A stretch of DNA of 64,000 nucleotides, from positions 2,046,001-2,110,000 of the forward strand of contig JADLSH010000217.1 in assembly GCA_016169945.1 (NCBI GenBank). The letters are read 5' to 3'. Shown piece after piece: positions 43,430 through 54,520 of the stretch; the first letter of the stretch is position 1; every line of letters starts with the position of its first letter. The notes under the pieces are model-generated. The model searched no databases and was not told the origin of the DNA. It saw nothing but the letters and a program-made list of their open reading frames with translations. The translations under genes were made by a program, and so were the position numbers. The DNA comes from Trachythela sp. YZ-2020 (Eukaryota; Cnidaria; Anthozoa; Malacalcyonacea; Clavulariidae).

Positions 43430-43735
43430 GTTTTCTATATCTGTATGACCTTTCTGAAACTTGAATAGTAAGGTAAGACCTGCCATTTCTCTTCTATACT
43501 CAAGAGGTAAAAAGCTTAACCTCATTAGTCTTTCTTTGTAGTTCATGTGTTCTGGATACCCTAAAATAAATTTAGTGGCACGTCGTTGAACATTTTCAAG
43601 CAGCGCTTTTTTCTTGATGGTATACGGTGACCAGACTTCACTCGCGTATTCCAGAGATGATCTAACAATGCAGCAGTAGAACAGTTTCCTTATTTCAACA
43701 TCTTTGTTTTCTTTGCAAAGACGGCGAATGTTTTG
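43430..43735 (-). pseudogene. LINE (Jockey/CR1-like) reverse transcriptase C-terminus, copy 1
   Basis: Minus-strand frame with RRLCKENKDVEIRKLFYCCI, SSLEYASEVWSPYT and VQRRATKFILGYPEH, the thumb/C-terminal segment of non-LTR reverse transcriptases. Upstream of 43,735 the frame runs into an unrelated repeat (43,735-44,015), so the fragment is truncated. The N-terminal 20-odd residues of the ORF come from that repeat. Confidence 0.8.
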
Positions 43736-44015
43736 CGACTTAGTAAAAATTTTTTTGTGAAGCCATGTAATTATTCTTGAAATTGCTGTGACTTTGTTCA
43801 ACCATTATGAAGTAGGAATTCGAACTAGGTCTTCTACTTACAGCAAGTGTAAAATACATTACCATTTGGTATTTTACATAACCAGAGCATCCCTATGTTA
43901 CATATGGTGAGAATCTTTTTCACCTGGACCTGCTGACAAGTGGAAATATGAACCTTACAACAAAGGAACAGACATTGGAGAGGTCTCACGACAGTAGCAA
44001 AGGGGAGTTATAGGT
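43735..44015. repeat. about 280-bp repeat, copy 1 (partner 49,480-49,757)
   Basis: Shares nearly its whole length with 49,480-49,757 (GAAGCCATGTAATTATTCTT, ACAGACATTGGAGAGGTCTC and between). Parts are re-iterated at 44,028-44,155 together with the LINE words, so local rearrangement multiplied short pieces. Confidence 0.85.
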
Positions 44016-44027
44016 TGTAAAATAAAT

Positions 44028-44216
44028 AAAATAAATTTAGTGGCACGTCGTTGAACATTTTCAAGCAGCGCTTTTTTCTTGATGGTATACGGTGACCGTG
44101 ACCAGGAACAGACATTGGAGAGGTCTCACGACAGTAGCAAAGGGGAGTTATAGGGTGTAAAATAAATAAAATAAATAAAATAAATTTAGTGGCACGTCGT
44201 TGAACATTTTCAAGCA
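44028..44216 (-). pseudogene. re-iterated LINE and repeat scraps
   Basis: TAGTGGCACGTCGTTGAACA plus TTTTCAAGCAGCGC (RT frame VQRRATK, minus) occurs at 44,038, and again at 44,188 where it is cut by the CACTA-like element. Between them lies ACAGACATTGGAGAGG. Only fragments remain. Confidence 0.7.
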
Positions 44217-44220
44217 CACT

Positions 44221-44470
44221 GTTAATTTTAGGGTGTCAATTTAACACCAAAAAGTGGTGCTAAAAAATTAGGTAAAAAATGACACCTTTTTTGGGTGCTA
44301 TTTTAACACCGCCTTTGATGGTGTTGATTTAACACTAGTTACGGTGCTAAAACAACACCTTTCCTAGTGTGATATTAGCACTGGTTTTTAGAGTTAATTT
44401 AACACTTGTTGTGTAGTGCTAAAATAACACTTTGTTTTGGTGTTAAAGTAACACCCTTTTCAGTGCTAAA
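44221..44470. repeat. left subterminal repeat array of the CACTA-like element
   Basis: About fifteen words of the type AACACC/GGTGTT and GTGCTAAA/TTTAGCAC, each around 10-17 bases, in both orientations. In other CACTA elements such arrays bind transposase; that role is inferred here. Confidence 0.75.
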
Positions 44471-44744
44471 GTAACACCAGTTTTTAAGTTTAACTGCTAA
44501 CCCTGGTGAAAATAAAACTTAATTTTGTTATTAGTTTACACTGCACTAAAGTGATTTAGTGCACCCAAATGGCCTCATAATATTACACACAAACAAGAAA
44601 ATAGTTTCATGATTATTATTAAATTAAGTTAAAATTTGTTGGGTTCATTTTCCTTAGCTGTTCATGATTAAGTTTAACAATTGTTAATATTCTTCCACTT
44701 GAAATATCCTTTCACAAAACTTTTAACTAACCATTATGCATGCA

Positions 44745-45089
44745 TTAAATGAAGTTTAATGTAAATGTTGTATATATACTATTTCCATTGGAGTCCCAGC
44801 TCATTGCAAATTTCTGGACAGAAATTCTTTCCTTAGCATCAGCGCGCTTGTCCATCAAAACCGCTTCCAGGAAGGCGTAGATATTCGAAACTCCTGGAGT
44901 GTACTCCATATTCAGCATGGCGATAAGCATGGTCACCACCATAGCCACTGGAATGTTTTTGCCTAAGAAGTTTAAACAGATTTGTCCACCAGCAGCGATG
45001 TAAAAAGGATCCAAGATTGCCAGGTCTCCAGAAGCTATAACCCGTGGATAGGTGGATTTCTCTACTTCTTCGTCAATGGAATCATCATC
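44745..45089 (-). CDS. element-borne exon, hydrophobic-core protein of unknown function
   Basis: Acceptor ATATTTTCAG, phase 0 start, open to the stop at 44,745 (114 codons). Begins with acidic DDDSIDEEVEK and continues DPFYIAAGGQ, then a helix-rich segment (VAMVVTMLIAMLNMEYTPGV) and YAFLEAVLMDKR. It is in phase with the exon at 47,064-47,144 (ILEDEE joined to DDDS), so the two may be consecutive exons. I do not assign a family; similar-looking proteins accompany cnidarian transposons, but that is from memory of style, not a match. Confidence 0.45.
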   Translation of the reverse strand, partial: DDDSIDEEVEKSTYPRVIASGDLAILDPFYIAAGGQICLNFLGKNIPVAMVVTMLIAMLNMEYTPGVSNIYAFLEAVLMDKRADAKERISVQKFAMSWDSNGNSIYTTFTLNFI

Positions 45090-45401
45090 CTGAAAATATT
45101 CATTTTGATTTTAGCTTATAAGTTCAATATCGACTAACCTTAGGCCCTTAACCTCACCCCTTAACACTGAGCCTGAGTCACATTGTTGTATCTTTAAATA
45201 ATTATGTCATAAATATTTTTTACCAGGAAGCTTTGCTCTCATTAATAAAGACATAAGGCAATCGGATCTAGAATCAGACCTCCAGGCCAAAAAAGTGTTT
45301 ACTGTATGACGTAATTATCGAAAGGGTCAAGTAATGATTTAACAAGAGGCATATAAATATATAGTTAACTAATCTATGCCCATCTATTAAAATATACTTA
45401 C

Positions 45402-45491
45402 TGTGCAAATCATGAAAAAGATATTTTTGGATTATGGCCTTCTCTTTCAAACAGGATTGGAGAACCAATGCCGTAACAGTGCTCTCAATTT
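45402..45491 (-). CDS. possible element-borne exon, phase 1-1
   Basis: 90 nt between acceptor TTTTTCCAG and donor GCACA|GTAAGT; open only in one frame (STVTALVLQSCLKEKAI, YLFHDLH). Its phase does not fit directly between the two other exons, so it is a misfit: alternative exon, decayed gene, or chance. Confidence 0.3.
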
Positions 45492-45965
45492 CTGGAAAAA
45501 AATAAAGGATAACTATAATTAGTAAAACATAAGTCGAGAAACAAAAGTCGAGAGTCACTTTTTATATCATTAAAATAAAAATACATAAACTTGATCACTA
45601 GACAATACGTCAGTCCAATCAAGGTAGAGAAAAGCCAATCAGCCTGAGATAGTGTAACTGAAACAACAATGTCAAGCAAGGGAGCACGCCAGAGTTGTTT
45701 GAATCACTAACCTTTTATTCAATTCACAGCGATATCTGTATATTAAATTTCTTTTGTTCGACTGCCATTTGAAAATAAAGTGGTATACAGCGTATATCGC
45801 AGGCGCTTGTGACTTGTGACGATGACATAAGATTTAAAATCTTAATTAATTCTTATGTCATCATCATGAGTACAAAATATTGTATTTGCTATAACCTGTA
45901 CCAAGGTGGGGTTCTTTTGGGTGAAATATGCCGCTTAGAGTGTTAAACCCATTTTAATATTTGTA

Positions 45966-46320
45966 TTATACGACTAGACAGTATGAAAGATTCTCACCAT
46001 AGGATTTATTTTGTATATATATGACCCAGAAGTTTCCAATCATTTCTGCAGCGACTAAGGGCATTTCAGCCCCGGGGATGAATTTGGCCCCGGGGTTGAA
46101 AAATCTCCATGTAATCAGCCCCTTACAGTAGTGGACAGCTATCTTTGTTCTAGCAGGATACCAGACATGGCAAAATTGCTTGCTTGCCATGTATAAAACC
46201 CAACGTGGAAAAATAATGTCATTTACATTTAGAAGCTGAGCCAGTCTAGCTTTCCGAGTTGCCCCTATCCACTGGGTCAACTCACCAGTCACCTCATGCA
46301 ATCAGCCCCTCAATACAATC
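45966..46320. repeat. nested repeat inside the CACTA-like element
   Basis: GGGGCTGATT-CATG occurs twice on the minus strand (near 46,295 and 46,120). The second copy leads into AACCCCGGGGCCAAATTCATCCCCGGGG, which looks like a MITE end. ORFs on both strands over this block are repeat-derived. Confidence 0.45.
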
Positions 46321-47063
46321 CCACGGCCAAGCCAACTCAGTACATCACTACATGTATACCCGGCCCAGGCTTATTAAGGCCAAGCCTGTTGGAGTGTTGG
46401 CTCTCTCTATAAGCCTGATATTTACAGTACTAAAACAGAACTATTCAAGAGGCCTATACTCTGCTAAATTATATAATAACATTTCATAATACTTTACCAT
46501 GAAAACATTTTCAAAATATTTAGATTTTTCTGACAGAGATATGGGTGTGGGGCCTGGCATCCATATTTTAAAATAATATTTTATCTAAGTCTTTATACTC
46601 AATCCTATTATAAATTGAAATCTCAAATTATAATTTAATTTTAATTACCTGCTTTTTGAGGTTATTTTTGGAGAAATCTAAATCCATGTCGTTGTGTCGT
46701 TTGTATTTTAATATATCTGTGATTCAAACGTAAATATTACCATGAATTACCAGCATGTTTTGTGGCCTTTGCTAGGACGCAAATATGGAAGAATTTTTTT
46801 GACACTAAATTTATAATTTTTATACGACCTACGACATTGTTTTGATCTCGCACTTTATTGAGTTAAAATAAAATGAGTTCGTGAATCATGTTGTGTTATT
46901 GTATAAAATATGGCCTTCGACTAGCAAATATTCAATGTTTTTTCCGACTGATGAACGCAACTCCATACGTACTTAATATTATGATTCAAGCGCTGGCACG
47001 AGGACGATCACGATATCCTAAATATATTTCAACAATATAAATGGCATAAATACAGTAGCCTAC

Positions 47064-47144
47064 CTCTTCATCCTCAAGAATAGAGATGGTAATCTCCTTC
47101 AAACCCGCATTTATTACAGTTTCGCGTAAAGAAGAATCTATCTT
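47064..47144 (-). CDS. element-borne exon, upstream part
   Basis: 81 nt, acceptor CGTTTCAG, donor GAAGAG|GTAGGC, phase 0-0. Encodes SSLRETVINAGLKEITISI and an acidic end LEDEE, matching in phase to the exon at 45,089. Confidence 0.4.
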
Positions 47145-47584
47145 CTGAAACGAAAGGAAATCACAATTAAATATTAGATATAAAAATACTTTGAGAATAT
47201 CATACATAAATCGCGTTTTGTCAACTCGTGTGGAACATACCAATTTAACAACAAAGTCGATTCCTTTTTGCTCCTCGTAAGAATGCCAATGTGCAGTTTA
47301 ACATACGAACTAACAGCCGCGACAACACCAGAAAGTATATAAAAACAAACAAATCGAAGCGGAATATAACCAAACGATTAAGTCGCCAGCGATGAAATGA
47401 ATAATTTCAATCTTGCCGCACGAAATTTGATCTCATGTTATGCCTAATATGGTATTCCATGCCATATAGAGAGTTACCGGAGTTGTTGGAGCGCGTGGGG
47501 CCTCGGAACCCGGTATTGTGCATCACGTCTCGCATAGCACATCCACTGAGAATATTTTTGTGTTTCTGACAAAAATATGGCCTA

Positions 47585-47782
47585 ATGGCTCGCTTTCGTT
47601 GCAGCATTTGCCTCGAATTTGTGTCAGAATCTATTCAAACATTAGTAAAGTATATTGGCAGGATTCATCGAAATGAACCGAATTTCCATGTCGTTTGTGG
47701 TATCAAGAGGGTTGCGCGAAAATATTCAAACATTTATATTTTCACCCCAAGAAACGGAGTTAATTTAGCAATACCAATATAG
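47585..47782 (+). pseudogene. C2H2-like zinc-finger ORF start, divergent from the minus gene
   Basis: MARFRCSICLEFVSE with a C-x2-C pair, IGRIHRNEPNFHVVCGI as the helical part, then KRVARKYSNIY. The second finger has lost a cysteine and the frame stops early. It starts about 440 bases from the minus-strand exon at 47,144, so the two genes probably shared a divergent promoter. N-terminal finger proteins of this style occur in animal DNA transposons. Confidence 0.45.
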
Positions 47783-48105
47783 GTGTTACTTTAACACCCA
47801 TGTTCTACCTCCAGAAATGGTGCTAATTTAGCACTACGAATAACAAATGTTTAACACCCGTAGAGGTGTTATTTTAAGACCCAAAAATTAGCACCAGAAA
47901 CCGGTGTTATTGTAACACTTGCACTCCTCTTGTAGGTGCTAATTTAACACTTCTAAAGTGGTGTTAAACAAATCGAGTGTTAAATTGACCCTTTGTATTT
48001 CTTTGGTGTTAAATTAGCACTGAATTAGGTGCTAAAATGACACTTTCTATTTAGCACCACCCTTAGGTGTCAATCTAACACCAGTGGAGGTGCTATTTTA
48101 ACACT
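47780..48105. repeat. right subterminal repeat array of the CACTA-like element
   Basis: Mirror of the left array, with words like GGTGTTACTTTAACACC and GGTGCTAATTTAGCAC. Confidence 0.75.
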
Positions 48106-48120
48106 CTAAAATTAACAGTG

Positions 48121-48520
48121 CAGCGCTTTTTTCTTGATGGTATACGGTGACCAGACTTCACTCGCGTATTCCAGAGATGATCTAACAATGCAGCAGTAGA
48201 ACAGTTTCCTTATTTCAACATCTTTGTTTTCTTTGCAAAGACGGCGAATTAAGCCTAGTTTACGATTCGCTTTTAATGAGATTTCCTCTATATGTCTATT
48301 CCATGTCAAGGTGTTGGTAACTTTCAGACCAAGGTCAAAGATTTGATCCACTGGACTCAAAGTGACTGAATTCAATTCATACTGACGTTCGACTTTGTTG
48401 ACTTTCTTTGATATGTTTAAAACTTTACATTTCGAGGCATTAAAATTCATCATCCAGTCACTACTCAAACGGTTTGATTCGAATAAGTCAGATTGTAATT
48501 CCCTATGATCCATCTCATGG
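48121..48520 (-). pseudogene. LINE reverse transcriptase C-terminus, copy 2 (interrupted)
   Basis: Continuation of the LINE fragment beyond the CACTA-like insertion. Reads SSDWMMNFNASKCKVLNISK, LSPVDQIFDLGLKVTNTL, IEEISLKANRKLGLIRRLC, KDVEIRKLFYCC and SSLEYASEVWSPYT, a longer stretch of the RT palm-thumb than copy 1. The 5' part of the LINE is missing. Confidence 0.82.
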
Positions 48521-48718
48521 TCATAGCCTGCGTGTTGAAGGCTTCTGCGGCAGCACTTCCTTGCGGTAGTAACTCCTAGTTCAAATTCAAAAGATTACCG
48601 ATTATAGCTTAAGAATTCTAATTTTAGAGATTACAGTGTAACTTATGAATTCCAATTTTAGAGATTAGAGTAATAATAATTAGATAATTTTCTTAAGATT
48701 TTGTAGAAAGAGAATTAC

Positions 48719-49200
48719 TTGATTGGTTGGCTGATCTTGGAAAAATGTGATCAAGAGGAACTGATAAGGAGGAAAGAGATGACGTCAATAGTGATGAAGA
48801 TGAGAGCGATGGGGATGAAGAAATCACCCATTCTTTACCATTCAAATGCATCGGTGCTGCTTATAATTACCAACAACATTTGGATTAATTTTACTCTTCA
48901 ACAAAACATTTCAGTGAAAGTTCAACTTAGGCCGGAGCCGTTGAATCCAACAGATCCAAGTGCAATCGCTATTGACATGGACTACTGAACTGGATGGAGG
49001 CATGTTGGATACATCGCTTCTGAACTATGCACGTATTTGCCCCCCTCATTGCCACAGGAGATATTATGGATGTATTTGTTGAGCATATCAAGTATAGGGT
49101 TGATTTCCTAACAATGGGGTTTTATCCAAAAATTTGGGTAAAAAGACGTGAGGAGTGGGAGACTCAAGTTCTAAGGAAGAGCTTGAGTGTGCGTTGACAG
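48719..49200 (+). pseudogene. frameshifted HIRAN-like domain remnant
   Basis: An acidic start (VNSDEDESDGDEEITHSL) in one frame is followed in other frames by VKVQLRPEPLNPTDPSAIAI, RHVGYIASEL and TGDIMDVFVEHIKYRVDFL. The order fits a HIRAN-type domain as carried by some mobile elements. At least two frame changes and stops interrupt it. The assignment is tentative. Confidence 0.4.
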
Positions 49201-49479
49201 ATGTTTGTGATTTGTTTGGTATAGCAACTGGTTAGGTTCTTAGGAAGTTATGAAACTATCTATTATTTCAATTGGCAAACCTTTTCGATTTTTTCCATCA
49301 TTTTTTACCATTTCGTTGCCAAACAAGAATAGGTGTGTGTCTGTAAAAACAATATCTGCCATGTACACTTGTGCAACTCCTTAAAAATAGCGTTATTGAG
49401 TTTTTTTAATTCGGACACTATTAAATTACATTATGAATAAATGTGCTATAAATAAATGCATCTGCCTGTTTTGGGACTT

Positions 49480-49757
49480 AGTAAAAAAAATTTTGTGAAG
49501 CCATGTAATTATTCTTGAAATTGCTGTGACTTTGTTCAACCATTATGAAGTAGGAATTCGATCTAGGTCTTCTACTTACAGCAAGTGTAAAATACATTAC
49601 CATTTGCTATTTTACATAACCAGAGCATCCTTATGTTACATATGGTGAGAATCTTTTTCACCTAGACCTGCTGACAAGTGGAAATATGAACCTTACAACA
49701 AAGGAACAGACATTGGAGAGGTCTCAGGACAGTAGCAAAGGGGAGTTATAGGGTGTG
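49480..49757. repeat. about 280-bp repeat, copy 2
   Basis: Same sequence as 43,735-44,015 in the same orientation, with few differences, so the interval between is bracketed by direct repeats. Confidence 0.85.
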
Positions 49758-49759
49758 AC

Positions 49760-51720
49760 ATCCATCAGAATATCTTCTTCAGGCAAATTACACTATTATA
49801 TTGTCAGCAACTATTCTTTGTAAATGGCTGCAATAGATTTATTTATCGGAAAACTGACAAAAAAGCCAAACTAAAATAAAACAACTCGATGTATGTTCAT
49901 TCATAAACAAACTTGTCAAATTGATCAAAGGTCCCATAATAACATGCCTCTTATATATATGTTACACAATAACAGAGTAAAAACCCATATATAAGAACCA
50001 CTATTTCTCTACCTCAAGCTGAAGTGGTTGTATAATAATGAATGCTTAGTGAGAAAACAGGCGGAGTTGAGGGTCCCTCGTTATTTGATTATATCTAACT
50101 GTTGACTGGGGCTTGTCTTCAGAAGTATCAAATAATCTACCTGCCCTTAAAACATGCTTCATCCTTTAACTTACTTCTTTCTTTAAGAACCAGTTTCATT
50201 TGTCAGCCTGAAGTGGTCCTGTATTTTGGGTGCTTAGAGTAATTACCTAAATTGGAAAATTGCAGGCTGGTGGTTCTTCATCTGCCTGGTTCTTTTATGC
50301 GAGTTTTTACTGTATACATGTCATTTTTTATATTTACTCTGGACAACTAAATTGCAACATGGCGTTGTAGTGTTCATGCATACTATACAAAACCAAACAT
50401 GGTGTATTATAATACAGGTATATACAGTAACTGTGCCAGCTGTACACAGTTATTGCTGCAAGTAACACTGCATGGACTAATGTCAATAAATTTCAACAAA
50501 TGATGGGCGTCAGACAATACTGCAGACACCAGCCCAGATATAAAATCTATAAATACACGAAAATAACTCTTAAGTAATTTAAAAGTAATTTAACACTTGC
50601 TCTAAAGAAAAACGCTCTTAATATTAGGGAACTTTCAAAATTCATTGTGAAAAACAAGTTTTGGTGGCGCATTGTGTGCCCGAGCTTTAGACGCCATTTT
50701 GGCAATCGTTAAAATGACTATGGTCACTTCAATGCCGAATATATCGAGGAATCCCCGGGATCCCTCCAGCAGATTTTTAGTATATACATTTATGATTTAT
50801 CTTGATTTTTTTGCAAAAATTACAAAAATTGAAACATGAGAACTCCAGATATTTAAGTTTGAAAGTTGTAAACAGACGCGGCCTCGAGTCATCACGTTGC
50901 GAAGACACGACGAACTTTAATCATCGAAATAAGTAATGCTTTACCTCAGAAATTTTTACAGATACCACAAGTTCTTGTATAATATTAAGGTCACGCTTGC
51001 TTTTTTATAGAATTTATATAATATTAGTATGTATTTTTCAAGTGTTTCTGCGCCCATTGCAAATTAGGGAGCCTAAAATCTTCAGAAACACGATGGAAAA
51101 ATAGCGCGATTTCATTGGTCGAGAAATTCACGTCACAGCTGTCCAATCTCCTCCGGCACTAACCTATTTTTTGTGGAATGTTCCTTATAATGGTGGAAGA
51201 AACGTGCTAAAGTATCAGCGCAATAATCTGAATTTTAAGAGTTTATTGTTTGTCGTGAAACTTCTCTACATAATTATAGAAATATTTGCGAACACCCAAA
51301 ACCAATAGATGAATATGCTTAACAGGTATGCCATCGTTAATAGATGAACGAGAATACCTGAAACAATCATTCAAATACAACAGACTACGGCACAAAACAT
51401 ATATAGTAAACAAATGCACGAGACTACCAAACTGATCTCAAAAGAAGGACTGGATAGCGCATCTACTATTCATAAATGATGCCAATGGCGGCCATATTGG
51501 TGTGACCACCAAAATCTAATTTGCCAAAATTTGGTGTTGCCGACATGTTTTCTAGATAAAAAATTGGTCAACAAAGGCCTCTACTTTTTACATTTGGCAG
51601 TGAATAACTAATGAGGTCACACCAATATGGCCACAATGTGAGAAGCTATATTAACTCGAGAGTAAAACAAATTGAAGCAGCTAACAATTTGACCCGTAAA
51701 GATTTTGACAGAATAAAAAA
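49760..51720. other. intergenic, no gene seen
   Basis: No ORF above background and no splice-bounded exon recognised. A/T-rich with several short palindromes only. Confidence 0.4.
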
Positions 51721-51823
51721 TCTCATTTCATTATAGATATTCTTGCATCAATATTGGCTCATTGAATTCGAAAGGATGCTCTATCCAGTCCAAGTTTTGG
51801 GATCAGTGAGACTTTGTTGTGCC

Positions 51824-53396
51824 TTAATTACGACAACGTGCTATTTCAATAAGCTTATCGAAGCAAATATTACAAAACTTCTCAGCGAGGTTATTATCTA
51901 CTGTAACATGACTGGCAATTTGCCAGGTCATTTTACCATTAATGGTGTAGATATAATGACTAAAGATACAGTTCATATCCGATGCAAGGATATTTATATA
52001 ACATTCATGCAGCTTGTAAATCACAGCTTGCCGGTTCATGTCGCTGTAATGAAAAGACCCGAAACTAGATATAAAATTGCACATTGGTTTGGCCAAAAAC
52101 TTTTCGCCAAGTAGTTGGTTAACCAATTCTTTCGGTTCAAATGTTCCACTTATCACTGTCTCTTGATCGACAAACGCTTTATTCCTCACAACATGTTTCA
52201 AATGTTGCGTGATTTCTTGCGCTAAATTCCAGAAGTCAACGTTAGCGCCAGACAGGTAATTCAGGTAATATTCTTGAGTATTATACGCAAAAACTCCCAA
52301 GTAATCCTCGTCCGGTTTTGGAGCACAGAAGCGTTGAGCATTGATGGCAAAAACGAAATCTAACTTCAGATCCTTCGATTTATTATCTTGAAGAATTTGA
52401 CAGAAAGCTAGATGTACCGCAGCTGTGATAGCTCCAGTTACTGTGCAATTATTTGTTTTGCAAGCTTTTATAATATTCTTCGTTTCGTTCTCAGTAAAAG
52501 CCTTTATAGTTGGTGGAAATATTACAGGTGAGTTACGAGTGTCTAGATTCAGTGGGAACTGCGTTCTGTACGGATTATTCGGCTTCTTTTCTATTAGGCG
52601 AACAAACATTCTTTTCACGAGAAATTTCAATATCGATCGCAGGCCAAGATAAGCCAGCATAAAATTAAATAATGAATGCCAAATTCGTCCTCGTGTGATA
52701 ATATTATGAAAATATGGTAGCAGATCTAGACTGGGGATATCTTGGTCAGCACAGCCAGTACCGCTTGCGAGTTCGTTCATGTAATTAAGAAACTGCTTGC
52801 AAAACTTGACAGAAGATACGCCGTCAAAACAGGAATGACTAATGTTAAACATTAATGTATTTGTATAATCTTTAGTGCCTGGTAAAAATTCCTCTTGTAA
52901 TATCACAACTCGCCATAACAGACCATTTCCTCTCTGTTTTGCTGTATATTCGAACCAAACATTTTGCCAGTCCGAAGCCTTTGCATCAGAAATAGTGATA
53001 TTTAGCATTGCAATGATCGACTTCATTGATTCCCTTCACCTCGAAATATTTATCCCCGTTCGCCATTGTTGTTATGACTGCTCGAAGCATCGGCTGTCGT
53101 TTGGCCAACAGCACCAGAGCGTCGCGAACATGTTGTTGTACCAGGCTCTGTTTGGATGTTATAGATATCGCCAAGCATATATTACCTAAGCCAGATTTTT
53201 CCATGGAAAAAATATCACACATATCTTCAAAAAATCCAAGTCGACGTCGATTTGTAGCTGAGATCCGCGGCAATTCCCTCGCTTCGGTAGTAAAATATTT
53301 TACAATCTTGTATAGAAGAAATACGCATGCTGCAGTTAGAAACACTTGGGTCATAGACGCAGAACTTAGCATGTTCAGATAAGACTGAAAAGCCAT
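51824..53396 (-). CDS. CAT/condensation-fold acyltransferase, single exon, apparent frameshift
   Basis: Two overlapping minus-strand frames together make one protein of about 520 residues. The N-terminal frame (53,396 to about 53,010) has a membrane anchor (QVFLTAACVFLLYKIVKYF), then FSMEKSGLGNICLAISI and a segment ending TMANGDKYFEVKGINEV. The C-terminal frame (about 53,010 to 51,824) continues DAKASDWQNVWFEY and holds the catalytic motif HSCFDG (HxxxDG) at about 52,835, with PMCNFISSFG near the C-terminus. This order matches alcohol-acetyltransferase or condensation-like enzymes, which move acyl groups from CoA to small acceptors; the substrate is unknown. The frames differ by one base near 53,015, so it is either a recent pseudogene or a sequence error. 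No intron fits convincingly. An upstream in-frame extension to 53,561 lacks coding character. Confidence 0.75.
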
Positions 53397-53599
53397 ACCT
53401 AGTGAGCTTGCCAGATTGAAGTCGCACAAAATACTGCAATATTTTGATGGTATGATAAAAGTGAATGAAAAATATGTTAGCTTGCATATTTTAGTCTCGA
53501 ACGACGACACTTGATCCTGATAATGACCTTTATTGACATGTTTAATTAAATGATTAATCACTCACATTTTATGCTCTGTAAAAAACGCGAAATGGAACA

Positions 53600-53980
53600 C
53601 CTGGAAGAACTGGCACATCTGGAATATCTGAAAATCTCACAAATCGGATTTTAAGAGACGCGTTTGTTTCCATTATAATTGTACTATTAAATTGATAGGC
53701 CATAGTTTGTTACCCAAACAGTTGCTTAGAAGCGAAATGACAGTTGGCTCCATTTTCAGCATCGCTGTTCCAGATTCAGATTTGAAATCTTGAATATGGA
53801 ACCAGACACTGTCACACTGACAGACAATATTAAAAGAGAGTTTCTAGTCGTATTTTAAGAAAATAGATCTTTTCTAAATTTTACTCTTATATGCTTCTAA
53901 AAAATTGCTCCAAAAACCTCACCAAAAATTCTACTGGTAGTTAATACTCTAAAATCATCTTGGCCACAGGATTTATTTGC
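53600..53980. other. intergenic, no gene seen
   Basis: Presumed 5' region of the acyltransferase gene; no promoter element stands out. Confidence 0.35.
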
Positions 53981-53989
53981 TTTATTCTC

Positions 53990-54337
53990 TTTCTTGCGGG
54001 ATTCCCATGATCGGTAAACACTAGGTCATCGGACAATGATCCTAAGCTTCCTCTGGCTAAAACAGAGTTAGCTAAGTCCAAAATAACTTACAGTGGTGCA
54101 ATGCTCTTCAACTATTTACCTAATGAGCTGAAGGATATTGATGATATCTCTATTTATATTGATATAAATTATACCGTAGACCATGTGAACAAATTTTGTA
54201 ATTTTATATGACTATGAACCTTCCTGATAAAAAAATTGACGGCCATTAGGTAGAATACCGTAAAGGTAATAATGTAAATATATAATCTCACCCTCTTGAA
54301 ATAAAGTATTATTATTATTAATAATATTATTATTAAC
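53990..54337 (+). pseudogene. 3' end of a LINE with ATT tail
   Basis: A plus-strand frame with LPLAKTELAKSKITYSGAML and FNYLPNELKDI resembles the very C-terminal peptide of Jockey/CR1-type reverse transcriptases. It is followed by an AATAAAG word and an (ATT)n-like tail at 54,309-54,337. 5' truncated, as usual for LINEs. Confidence 0.6.
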
Positions 54338-54520
54338 TCTCTTCCAACGCGCCAAAACCTTGCAAGATGGGGTATAGACTGTTCCCATTGATTGTCTAGC
54401 CTCTGAAACACTTTTACACGTGGTAGCGGGTTGCCAGTCGTATCTGGAACGAATGACGTGGATGCATGACTCTATTTTAAACTTCCTTCGACGAACCTAC
54501 TGACCGTCAGCGGCTCATGT

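Larger units (their letters stand above)
44217..48120. mobile_element. CACTA (EnSpm)-like DNA transposon, 3904 bp
   Basis: Perfect 15-base TIRs CACTGTTAATTTTAG ... CTAAAATTAACAGTG. The insertion splits AAGCAGCGC of the LINE and leaves CA on both sides (44,215-44,216 and 48,121-48,122), a 2-bp (or 3-bp GCA) target duplication. The intact sequence is seen at 43,600. About 270 bases at the left and 340 at the right consist of short direct and inverted words (GTGTTAAATTAACACC, GGTGCTAAAATAACAC), the subterminal repeats typical of the CACTA group. The interior carries decayed genes; no transposase catalytic core was recognised. Confidence 0.8.

Noticed and set aside
51743..52114. Plus-strand ORF of 123 codons
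   Set aside because: Lies opposite the acyltransferase coding strand and shows no domain; a shadow of that gene.
53026..53382. Plus-strand ORF of 118 codons
   Set aside because: Antisense to the N-terminal half of the acyltransferase.
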